Shown: in pieces, positions 56,156-64,000 of the stretch
How positions within the stretch are numbered: position 1 is the first letter of the stretch
Layout: every line of letters begins with the position of its first letter
Origin: Gemmatimonadota bacterium
GTDB taxonomy: Bacteria > Gemmatimonadota > Gemmatimonadetes > Longimicrobiales > Gaopeijiaceae
Assembly (NCBI GenBank): GCA_022826005.1
Contig: JAJDVT010000121.1
Span: 142,450 to 206,449 of the forward strand
DNA length: 64,000 nt
Direction: 5' to 3'
Made by a program: the position numbers and the translations under genes
The notes under the pieces: model-generated
Databases searched by the model: none
Seen by the model: the letters and a program-made list of their open reading frames with translations, nothing else
Told to the model about the DNA's origin: nothing

Positions 56156-59100
56156 CTATTTTTCCTGATGAAGCCCATTGGCAAAGATGAACTCCCGCCA
56201 GACTAGGCGATTGGCGTAGGCGTTCCTGAGTCGCTGGAATGCGGACGGGCTCAGTAGCATCCAGGAACCCCACAACAATGGCCTCTCAAGCTGGTAGTCG
56301 TCGACGTCATACGAGCTACGCCACGTCTGGACAACGAGACCTTGCCCGTCGGCGTCGTTCATAACTAGTTCCTCTTCCGGCTCCAGCTCTGCAGCCGCCA
56401 CCAGCTGTCTTGTGGGAGCAAGCAGGGGATCAGCTGGCCCTAGCTGTTCGCCTCCGATGCGCAAAACCGAGCTTTCCTGGTCGATCCCAACCAGAGGACC
56501 GTCTGGGTACCGCACATCAGCGGGAACATTCCGGACGACTGTAGACCATCGGCGAGCGTCTCCCTTAGCAAGAGGCGGGTAGTTAACGCCCGTGAAGTCG
56601 TCCCGTCCCCTAGCCTCGAGTGCACAGGCCCGCCGCGTAAAGCTCTGTGGCAGATTCCAATCGTCGTGAACCGTTTCTCGGGTTTCGTAGGACGCTATTA
56701 CGCGCCAACCCCTGTATGGTCCCTCAATCACTGTTGGTGCCCGCTTGCACGACGCGAGACGAACCGTCGCACTGAGCCGACCATGACCGGCCTCTTCTGC
56801 CCCGCTCAAGCCATCATCGCCTACTTCAGTTCCGCTATTGGTCACCGAGGCCCTAATCCTACCCCACACTGCCGAGATGGCGCTCGGTGGGGGCGAAAGA
56901 CTTGGACGGGGTATTCTGACGAACTCGAGTGCTAGGCTGGTCGTGGGACTTAGGATCAGTTGCCGTGCGAGTTGGGCTTCCCATTCCAGCGGAGACACCA
57001 ATATCTCACCGCTTCGGGCGAGCGACGCGCGAGCAGCAGCCCCTGTGCGCTGGACGATCCTTTCGAACCTCTCCTCTACTCCGATCACCGCGTTCGGTTG
57101 TATCTTGCGAACATGACTGGCAAGCGCCCTAAGCTGCCGACCCCGTCGTTGTTCGAAGGACTCGCTTCGAAGTGCTTGAGCGAGTTCCCTTTCCACCGTT
57201 GCGCGGAATCCGGGCACGAGCGTGTCGGCTTGAGCCACTCGATCACCGCCGAAATGGGTCACGATGAGCTCGGGATCGTATGGCCCTTCTGTATCCGCAT
57301 TGGCATCGGCGTTATCCCGAGCTGAAGAAGTCGATGAGCGGCCGAAATCCGTACCTTCCGCCGGGATCCACAGCCCTGAGTACTCCGTTGAACCGAGCGT
57401 AACGCCATCATCCGCAACCGGAGGAGGCGGCGGGTCGAACCCGTGGAGCGCGAGCAACTCGGCCGCTAGCGAACGGACTATGAGAAATGATCGCGATAAC
57501 GCCAGTTTCCGAAGAGCTGGTTCGCAGGCGGTAACCACGGTTTGAGTCGACGACTCGGAGTAAAGCAACACATAGAGCAACCACGTCAAGGTCGTCGGAT
57601 CAGAAATCTGGTGGAGCAGTTTCCGCAACGCCAAGCCGATCAGGTCCGGTTCTTCGGCTAGCAGCAGCTTGATCGCTAGAAGGGTCCTTCGCTTGTCCTC
57701 TCGCGCCGGACTCGACAGGCCAGCCACTAGGCCCATCGTCAATGCACAGGCAGCAGCCTCCGAGTCGCCCTCGCCGCCTGGGGATGATGCTACCCTTCCT
57801 TCGAAGGCTGGTCTCTCAATGGTGTCTGGCTGGTATGCCGGCACGGGGTCATCGTCACTCCCTTGGCGTGGGAGGCGATTCCGGATGACCTCATAGGCCT
57901 GATCCCAAACGACGAACGGTAGCATCTTGTCAAGACTGGACCACCGGATTCGACTTATGGCCACCACCAAGGCCCTGCTTATCCCATACGTACCGTATCC
58001 ACTTGAACGAACAAAGAACGCCACTTCTTCAGCTAGGGTACCAAGCGTGGCTCTCTCATCGATCTTTACGGCACTTCCGAGGCTCTCCAGGGCGTCCTTC
58101 CCGCCGAAGGTGTTCCAACCGCCTCCTCCGCGGGTTCGGGTCCACGCAAGTGTATGGCACAGCGTCGCAAGTTGCGCGTTGCCATGTAGCTCAAACCCAC
58201 GAGCCAAGTCACCGAGCAATCGCCCTGTCTGGTCAACGCCAGCGTTGTTCGCCAGATACCGAATAGCCGTCACGCAGTCCGCGTCTCGATCTTGAAGCGA
58301 GAGTTCTAGGAGCCGATATCCAATGGCATTGGTAAACCGCTCTCTTGACCATTCTGGCGCACTCGCTCGATAAGGGCGACGCTTCCACGTTCTTATCGCC
58401 CTTCGAATGCCAGCTGGTCCAGTCCCGAAGTCGTCAAACACTTCAAGATGGGGATTCTTGGACCGCGTTGCTGTTTCAAGGTCTGACGATGCGCTACTTG
58501 ATTCAACGGTCCGACTGGTTGCACAAGGTAGAACGTGGCATTGACCGACCAAGGAGGCGATTCGGTTTAGTTCATCCACCTTTTCGCTATCTCGATCAAC
58601 AAGCTCTTGACTGTCGGTGACAGCATAGGATGTTGGACGCTCATCGACACGCGATAGTACCAAGCGGAACCAATCGATCGACACCGCAGTGGAGGGTCCG
58701 ACTGGTTCGATTAGTCGGTTGAGGCAGGTTGCGTCAAGTGCAGTCAGACCGGGCCGAATGGCCAGCCGTAGTGCCGCGGCTATGTGCGGTGGTGCATTCG
58801 ATTGTTGCTCTTTCCAAAGGTCCTTTATCGCTGTCGTCAGCCTGTAGGAGGGGAGGTTGCAGCTCGCTAGCAATTCTGGCGCAGCCATTTCCGCGACCGC
58901 AATCGGGTCGGCCTTGGCCAGCAACTTCCACCAGCGCTGCGGTGCTCCGCGCGTGCCCTTGCGGTCGGTATGGAGCACGACTCGCTCACACAGCTCTTGC
59001 AGTCCCGGAAGGCGTTCTCGCGCTTGGGCGCGGTCCAGTTCGATCAGATCGGGGAAGGGGTCCAGTAGTTCGTAGATCGTGGCATCCTTTCGTACTCCGT

Positions 59101-62100
59101 AGCCGACCAACGCTTCACATGCACTCTCCCAAAGGATCTGCGCCTCGTCGCGATCATCGGCGGCAAGAGCAAGCCGCGCTGCTGCAAGCTGAAATCGGGC
59201 TACATCCGTGTAAAATCGGCGTTCCGTTTCCTTTGTCAGTATCGACCTAACGACCTTACGGGATTCATTGAATCGGCTTGAGGTCGTCCCAGCTATCACC
59301 AGACCTAGGACTTCGTCCGGAGGGATCGGGCCACCAAGTTCACCTTGGAGAGTGACAGTGGTCTGGTTGCTGGTGGTACGCAAGAGGTCAATTGCCTCAC
59401 GCCAAGAAGCGTCGTCCACTAGCTGAAGGGCGCGTTGCAAAGTGGAGTGGATTATACCTCCCAAGGCGAATAGGTCGCAGGCGCGGGGGTCGCCCGAGAA
59501 CGGATCCGTGACCGCTGTCAGGAGCGTTAGTGCCTCAAGTGCTGCCTCGGGCCGCTCATCCGCGCCAACCACCTCCGCACGACACAACGCTACAGCAAAC
59601 TGAAGCCAACTCCCATACCAGCCATCGGCGTCGAGGATCGATTCGACTGCGCCTAGGGCAAGGGGATCCCGTCGTGCTGCTACTGCGCACGCATCAAGCC
59701 AATCCAAGATCGGCGCCGGACGGAATTGGATCCCTGAATCTTGGATTGTCCTGGTTAGCTCGAAAAGTCGACTACGACGTTGATCTGGATCTGACTGGTC
59801 GATCTCGTCTACCGAGAGTCCCAGGGAAAGTAGACGATGGACTCGACCCGGTGGCAGACCGCTTGCTATGGCGGCTTTGGCCCATCTAATGCTGGCCGAC
59901 ACCGACTCGTCCCCGGATCGCTCTGCCATCGCGAGTTCGTATTCCGCACGATCAGGCAGGTGGCGAATGACCGTCTCCATGGCGTCAGGACCAAGGGTGT
60001 TTGACACGGCATCAACGACGCCACTGCTTGGGAGTTCCGCAGATTGTAGCTTTCTTGCCAGTCCAGCCAGGTCAACATTCTCCGCGAGGCGCAGTTGCCC
60101 TCGTAGGGTAGCCAGCTCTATCAGTTGATTGGACCCCGACCCGTATACCGTGTTATCACTCTTCTTCTCAACTTCAAAGGCGGTGAGGTATTCCCGCCAC
60201 GGGGCTGACTCGCCGGCGGCATCCACTTGATCGCAAAGGAGCAGGCCTGTTCGCGCTGGCACGGTTGTCCGACCATCGTATAGCAACCTGCTCACGAACA
60301 CACTCGGTCCGAGGAGAGCCAAAGGGATATCGAGGAATTCCACCATTGTAGAATCGAGACGCTCGAATTCGTATGTCTCCGCAGCTCTCGCGAGTTCCAC
60401 AAACCTGATGATGTCGGGCCAGGCTCCTATCTGCGCAGCTGCGTTAACTGCCGTGGCCAGATTCGCGACGATGCTACGGGCGGTGAAACCTGCTGCGACG
60501 GCGCGGGAGACATAGTTCACCTGTACCCGAGACACTACGTCGGCGTACCGACCGGCTTCAACGAGGGTTGGTAGGAGGTAGCGAAAAGACCGAGCGTCCA
60601 TGAGGAACCCCCGGCCATCGAGCCAGTCGACGATCTCGGCAAGGATCGCGAGTCGCGCCCGCGGGTCATCTAGGATGGACTCCCGTAGGAAACGCACGAA
60701 AGACTCATGATAGACCCTGACACCGCCCTGACTTGCCACCTCGTGAAGAACGGGGACAAGCTGGTCGAGCACGACATCTACTCTGTGGGCAAGCGTAGGT
60801 CGGATTTCGCCGATCTCAGCACGCGTCACGGAGAACGGCAGAAACGCCAGAAGGTCGCCGAGTTGCCGGCCACCGCTGTCCACGGCAGACAGCAGATGAG
60901 TGTAGTAGGCCCGCAGTGATCCGTCGAAGGGAGGTAGGGTATCAACCATCTCCGCGGGATCCACCAGCGCTCCGGGCCCCTTGAGGAGTTCTCGGCAAAT
61001 GTAGGTTGCGTAGAGACCGTTGCCATCACTCTTTTCGCAGAGTGAGTTGACGAAGTCCCCAACCTGTGGTCCGAGGCCTTCCGATTCGATGGCTGCGATG
61101 GCTCCAGCTCGTTCGGCGAGTTCCCTGACCTCAGGAAGGGAAAGGCCAGGCAACTCGACGGTGTGGCCGCCGACCTGTTCAAGCGGATTCAGATGCTGGC
61201 CCGGTTGACTTAGGACGACCACGGTCGCGCCCTCAGGGAGCTGCAAGTGGGCTAGCTCTTCCGCCCGCAGGTGAGCTGGGTCGCTTCGACCTACGGTTGC
61301 CCCGACTACTCTGGTAACGTGATCCAGTCCGTCGACAACGAGCGCTACCCGTCCGTGTTTTTCCACACCGCGCTTAACGGCCGCCACTAGAGTGTCCTCG
61401 TTGACGGCATACAGCGGGCGCAGCTCTGCCACGAGGTTTGGGTCGGCCTCGGCGAGACCGCGAAGCAGGCTGCCAAGCATTGGATCAGATTGCACCCTCT
61501 GCTCAAGCTCGTGGTCTTGCTGGTCAAGAAAACAGTAGTGTTCGGCGACGACCCATTCGGACTCCATCAACGACTGGCAAAGCTGCTTGCTGATCCAGGA
61601 TTTTCCATGACCAGGCGGCGCCACGACCACAAGCGGCGAAGCTGTCGCAGCGGCCCTCTCGGCTGCGGCAATGAGTTGGCGGACTACGCCTTCCCTAGTG
61701 ACCTCAAGCGTAGTGTTGACGGGGTTTGCCCGCGCGACGGCACCGTAGTCTGATCGAAGATTGGCCTGACGCCTCAACTCATCCGGTGTGGCAAGCTGGT
61801 CGCGCAGCCGCATCGCGCGGGCGAAAGCCACGAAATGGGCCGCCACGTCGATGGCGGACCGCTCGGCGTTGGGGTAGCATTCGGCACCGATTTCGAGTCG
61901 AACGCGATCAAGCAGGAGCCTCTCTGCCGCCTTGGGTTGAGCCAGATCGAAGCTGGCCTCGGGTGCCGCCAATTCGATTACCAACAGGTCACTCAGCGTC
62001 TCAAGGTCGGCCTTCGCTGACTCGCCGCTCCGTATGAACGCAAGAGCACTAGGGGCGTCGGGTCTCTGGCCCCATTCCCAGACTGCGTTCGAATCGAATC

Positions 62101-62569
62101 TGAATCGGACCGTTCGCATTCCTATCGCAAATGGGCCTGGGTCCGGATCAGTCGGTCGGAGAATCCGAGTGAGGCGAGAGTCAGTTGGGGGATGGTCGCG
62201 AAGAAGCACTCTCAACGTCGACGGCCGATTCGGTGTGGCCATCATGCGTTCCTGCCTACTGGCCGCTACGAGCTTGTCGAGGCGCAGTCGTCGTTGATTG
62301 TTCGTGAAGGTAGACAGTGGCAGGTCTACGTCTAAGTCCCCTTCCCGGTGTTTTATCTGAATCCGATCACGCCGTCCGTCAGGTGCTTCGGCTATCAAGT
62401 CATCGAACGGATCTCCCGGATATAGCTTCTTTTCCGCAGTCAGGGAGGCGAGGGATCCAAGCAGCAGGTCTGGCAGCTTGATAGCCGCCATTATGTCTTG
62501 GTATTCATACCCGCGATGCGCGGCGCGGAGCGGGGCTGCACGGGAGCCGCCCCATTCACCCCGTTTCAC
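56156..62569 (-). CDS. Giant Cap4-nuclease / STAND NTPase (Avs-like), 2137 residues
   Basis: The start is GTG 62569, which overlaps the helicase gene's end by 14 nt. Residues 15-240 match Cap4-type (DUF4297) nucleases: 'RGYEYQDIMAAIKL', 'DPFDDLIAE' (Asp 57) and 'RIQIKHREGD' (Gln 71, Lys 73), a D...QxK active site. The NTPase core has 'PLVVVAPPGHGKSWISK' (Walker A, about 321) and 'RVALVVDGLDHV' (Walker B, about 410), then 'VYHESFVRFLRE', the usual end of the STAND arm. About 1500 residues of helical repeats follow, the probable sensor. Architecture resembles Avs anti-phage proteins but is longer than typical. I predict activated DNA degradation after ligand recognition (inference). Confidence 0.82.
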   Translation of the reverse strand: MKRGEWGGSRAAPLRAAHRGYEYQDIMAAIKLPDLLLGSLASLTAEKKLYPGDPFDDLIAEAPDGRRDRIQIKHREGDLDVDLPLSTFTNNQRRLRLDKLVAASRQERMMATPNRPSTLRVLLRDHPPTDSRLTRILRPTDPDPGPFAIGMRTVRFRFDSNAVWEWGQRPDAPSALAFIRSGESAKADLETLSDLLVIELAAPEASFDLAQPKAAERLLLDRVRLEIGAECYPNAERSAIDVAAHFVAFARAMRLRDQLATPDELRRQANLRSDYGAVARANPVNTTLEVTREGVVRQLIAAAERAAATASPLVVVAPPGHGKSWISKQLCQSLMESEWVVAEHYCFLDQQDHELEQRVQSDPMLGSLLRGLAEADPNLVAELRPLYAVNEDTLVAAVKRGVEKHGRVALVVDGLDHVTRVVGATVGRSDPAHLRAEELAHLQLPEGATVVVLSQPGQHLNPLEQVGGHTVELPGLSLPEVRELAERAGAIAAIESEGLGPQVGDFVNSLCEKSDGNGLYATYICRELLKGPGALVDPAEMVDTLPPFDGSLRAYYTHLLSAVDSGGRQLGDLLAFLPFSVTRAEIGEIRPTLAHRVDVVLDQLVPVLHEVASQGGVRVYHESFVRFLRESILDDPRARLAILAEIVDWLDGRGFLMDARSFRYLLPTLVEAGRYADVVSRVQVNYVSRAVAAGFTARSIVANLATAVNAAAQIGAWPDIIRFVELARAAETYEFERLDSTMVEFLDIPLALLGPSVFVSRLLYDGRTTVPARTGLLLCDQVDAAGESAPWREYLTAFEVEKKSDNTVYGSGSNQLIELATLRGQLRLAENVDLAGLARKLQSAELPSSGVVDAVSNTLGPDAMETVIRHLPDRAEYELAMAERSGDESVSASIRWAKAAIASGLPPGRVHRLLSLGLSVDEIDQSDPDQRRSRLFELTRTIQDSGIQFRPAPILDWLDACAVAARRDPLALGAVESILDADGWYGSWLQFAVALCRAEVVGADERPEAALEALTLLTAVTDPFSGDPRACDLFALGGIIHSTLQRALQLVDDASWREAIDLLRTTSNQTTVTLQGELGGPIPPDEVLGLVIAGTTSSRFNESRKVVRSILTKETERRFYTDVARFQLAAARLALAADDRDEAQILWESACEALVGYGVRKDATIYELLDPFPDLIELDRAQARERLPGLQELCERVVLHTDRKGTRGAPQRWWKLLAKADPIAVAEMAAPELLASCNLPSYRLTTAIKDLWKEQQSNAPPHIAAALRLAIRPGLTALDATCLNRLIEPVGPSTAVSIDWFRLVLSRVDERPTSYAVTDSQELVDRDSEKVDELNRIASLVGQCHVLPCATSRTVESSSASSDLETATRSKNPHLEVFDDFGTGPAGIRRAIRTWKRRPYRASAPEWSRERFTNAIGYRLLELSLQDRDADCVTAIRYLANNAGVDQTGRLLGDLARGFELHGNAQLATLCHTLAWTRTRGGGGWNTFGGKDALESLGSAVKIDERATLGTLAEEVAFFVRSSGYGTYGISRALVVAISRIRWSSLDKMLPFVVWDQAYEVIRNRLPRQGSDDDPVPAYQPDTIERPAFEGRVASSPGGEGDSEAAACALTMGLVAGLSSPAREDKRRTLLAIKLLLAEEPDLIGLALRKLLHQISDPTTLTWLLYVLLYSESSTQTVVTACEPALRKLALSRSFLIVRSLAAELLALHGFDPPPPPVADDGVTLGSTEYSGLWIPAEGTDFGRSSTSSARDNADANADTEGPYDPELIVTHFGGDRVAQADTLVPGFRATVERELAQALRSESFEQRRGRQLRALASHVRKIQPNAVIGVEERFERIVQRTGAAARASLARSGEILVSPLEWEAQLARQLILSPTTSLALEFVRIPRPSLSPPPSAISAVWGRIRASVTNSGTEVGDDGLSGAEEAGHGRLSATVRLASCKRAPTVIEGPYRGWRVIASYETRETVHDDWNLPQSFTRRACALEARGRDDFTGVNYPPLAKGDARRWSTVVRNVPADVRYPDGPLVGIDQESSVLRIGGEQLGPADPLLAPTRQLVAAAELEPEEELVMNDADGQGLVVQTWRSSYDVDDYQLERPLLWGSWMLLSPSAFQRLRNAYANRLVWREFIFANGLHQEK

Positions 62570-64000
62570 TCAGAATCCCCCTCAGGGTTGTGTCCTTGCT
62601 CCACTGCTGATGCTCTGATACAGGCGGCCAACCTACGGGAAAGGCTTCCCCGCCCGGTGACCAGAGCACCACGCTGTCAGCATGCCTTTCGAAGTAGTCG
62701 GCATCGGTGGTGATACGAATCGCAGATTCGCGCCCCTGAACGGTCAACGAATACTCACGCGGCCCGAGCGGCTGCGCGGTGAACCCATCAGGTAGGAGCT
62801 CGGGCCGTCGGATCACGCGGTCGAGATCGTCCATTGTCACCGAAGACGCTGGGCGGTCGGTCAAGGCGAACGTGGTATCCGCAGCTTCGTCGATGTCGAT
62901 TCCGGGTGCACCTTCGGTGGCTTCGCGATCCACCTCTTGCGCCACCGCCGCCCGTCCTTCGTCGGTTGAGGCCCGACCCTCCAACACCGCCTGGGCGATC
63001 GTTCCCGACACTTTCGCGAGAATGGGTTGAAGTTGGCCTACGACGCCGTGGAAGAGTCCGATGCGCTTCGCCAGCGCCCGGTAGATGTCCGCCTCCACCG
63101 TGTCGCGGTAGTGGAGGTTGAATATCTGAATGATCGAGTGTCTCTGACCCAGCCGGTCGATTCGACCGATTCTCTGTTCCACTCGCATAGGGTTCCAGGG
63201 CATGTCGTAGTTCACGAGCGCGCCACAGAACTGGAAGTTCAAGCCCTCGGCGGCCGCCTCGGTGCAGAGCAGCACATCGGCTTCTCCCTCTCGGAATCGG
63301 CGCTTCGCTTCGTCACGGCTGATCGCCCGCCAGAGTCCGCCAGCGTGCGGCACCTCGCCGCCCCGCCCGGTAAAGCACATCAGCCGCAGGGAAGAGTCCT
63401 TGCCGAGTTCCTCACGCAGGAAGTCGATGGTGTCGGTGTACTGAGTGAACACCATGACCTGACTGGCCTTGCCGCTCTTCCCCCGCAAGTTGCCCAGAAT
63501 CCGTTGCAGTTCCCCGATCTTGCTGTCGGGCGGAAGTCGCTCCGCCATCTTCATCAACCGGCGAATGTCGCCCATTTCCTCAAGCCTCAGGGCCTCGTCC
63601 GCAGCCTCGGCGACATCCTCGGGAGCGCCAATGACGTCATCGGCGAGCTCGTCGTCCGACAAGTCTTCGTTCCACTGGCCCTCCGTTTCCCCCACCCCGC
63701 CCTCCGCTGACTCCAGCCGCCGCCGAAGCGTACTCGCCAACGCTTCGCAACTGCTCGCGAGGCGGCGGCGATACACGGTCATGATGAACCCGACTGCCGT
63801 TCGCTGGGTACCGGTCGCCTGACCGTATGTGCGGGAAATGTAGCTTTCGACGGCTTCGTAAAGCTCCCGTTCGCCCTCCGTCATCTCGACGAAACGGTCC
63901 TTCACCCTTCGCTCGGCGATCGGCGCCGTCAGCAGGCCCTCTTTGTGGTACCGGCGCAGGAGGGTGCGCGTGTGTCGTGACAGAAGCCGTCTGACCGGCG
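62556..64000 (-). CDS. SNF2/RapA-type helicase, C-terminal part (DrmD-like), 5' end off window
   Basis: The track begins this ORF at 63905, but the frame stays open to the window edge ('VRRLLSRHTRTLLRRYHKEG', 'LLTAPIAERRVKDRFVEMT'), so at least 481 residues are visible and the N terminus is missing. Helicase C-terminal motifs are intact: 'QVMVFTQYTDTIDFLREEL', 'DVLLCTEAAAEGLNF', 'MRVEQRIGRIDRLGQ'. The region after the helicase core ('LYEAVESYISRTYGQ', 'RDTVEADIYRALAKRIG') resembles DrmD of DISARM and other defence SNF2 proteins. The stop overlaps the Cap4-STAND start, so the two form an operon. Confidence 0.82.
   Translation of the reverse strand, partial: PVRRLLSRHTRTLLRRYHKEGLLTAPIAERRVKDRFVEMTEGERELYEAVESYISRTYGQATGTQRTAVGFIMTVYRRRLASSCEALASTLRRRLESAEGGVGETEGQWNEDLSDDELADDVIGAPEDVAEAADEALRLEEMGDIRRLMKMAERLPPDSKIGELQRILGNLRGKSGKASQVMVFTQYTDTIDFLREELGKDSSLRLMCFTGRGGEVPHAGGLWRAISRDEAKRRFREGEADVLLCTEAAAEGLNFQFCGALVNYDMPWNPMRVEQRIGRIDRLGQRHSIIQIFNLHYRDTVEADIYRALAKRIGLFHGVVGQLQPILAKVSGTIAQAVLEGRASTDEGRAAVAQEVDREATEGAPGIDIDEAADTTFALTDRPASSVTMDDLDRVIRRPELLPDGFTAQPLGPREYSLTVQGRESAIRITTDADYFERHADSVVLWSPGGEAFPVGWPPVSEHQQWSKDTTLRGILSETG

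Overview
This is a GC-rich bacterial window. Gene content suggests a Gemmatimonadota-like aerobic heterotroph. It is dominated by exported peptidases, lipoproteins with beta-propeller or Big2/LRR domains, a TonB-dependent receptor, DUF819, DUF3500 and TPR proteins, many with GTG or TTG starts. The phylum is inferred from gene content, since no rRNA or conserved ribosomal gene is present. I saw no CRISPR array, rRNA, complete tRNA or transposase.

Layout. 0-4.7 kb: a CbiX-like gene running off the left edge, a Fur-box-like palindrome, a secreted LVIVD beta-propeller protein, a 1-Cys peroxiredoxin and a VapBC pair. 4.8-15 kb: a sugar-lactone oxidase, a 1486-residue Big2/LRR/metzincin lipoprotein, ThiI, a threonine dehydratase-like enzyme and an aldo/keto reductase. 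15-28 kb: an S9 peptidase, an orphan coiled-coil protein with a RelE-like tail, an S10 carboxypeptidase with a B12/iron-type binding protein, DUF2784, a STAS/GHKL/DUF4325 fusion, a group II decarboxylase and a frameshifted NCS2 permease. 28-31.2 kb: a tightly overlapping operon of MqsR-like toxin, MqsA-like antitoxin and KGGVGR-motif ATPase with a helical-repeat tail. 31.2-50 kb: a methyltransferase, a cupin, an M19 dipeptidase with DUF3500, MazEF with strong operator palindromes, an inverted pair of zinc-ribbon paralogues around a DUF819 transporter, a TonB receptor with a divergent beta-propeller lipoprotein, a TPR gene broken by one in-frame TGA, a class C beta-lactamase-like hydrolase and an RCK potassium channel.

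50.27-64 kb looks like a mobile defence island. Its left edge is marked by the 3' 44 nt of a tRNA-Val(TAC) gene with no 5' half, the usual footprint of integration into a tRNA. Next come a 5.2-kb STAND-type NTPase gene with a degenerate nuclease-like N terminus, split by a one-base frameshift, and on the opposite strand a 2137-residue Cap4-nuclease/STAND protein. The latter overlaps the end of an SNF2 helicase gene (DrmD-like) that runs off the right edge. Base composition by eye is less GC-rich here and in 28-31 kb than in the rest.

The two best candidates for undescribed systems are the helicase plus giant Cap4-STAND operon facing a second STAND gene, and the toxin/antitoxin/KGGVGR-ATPase operon.
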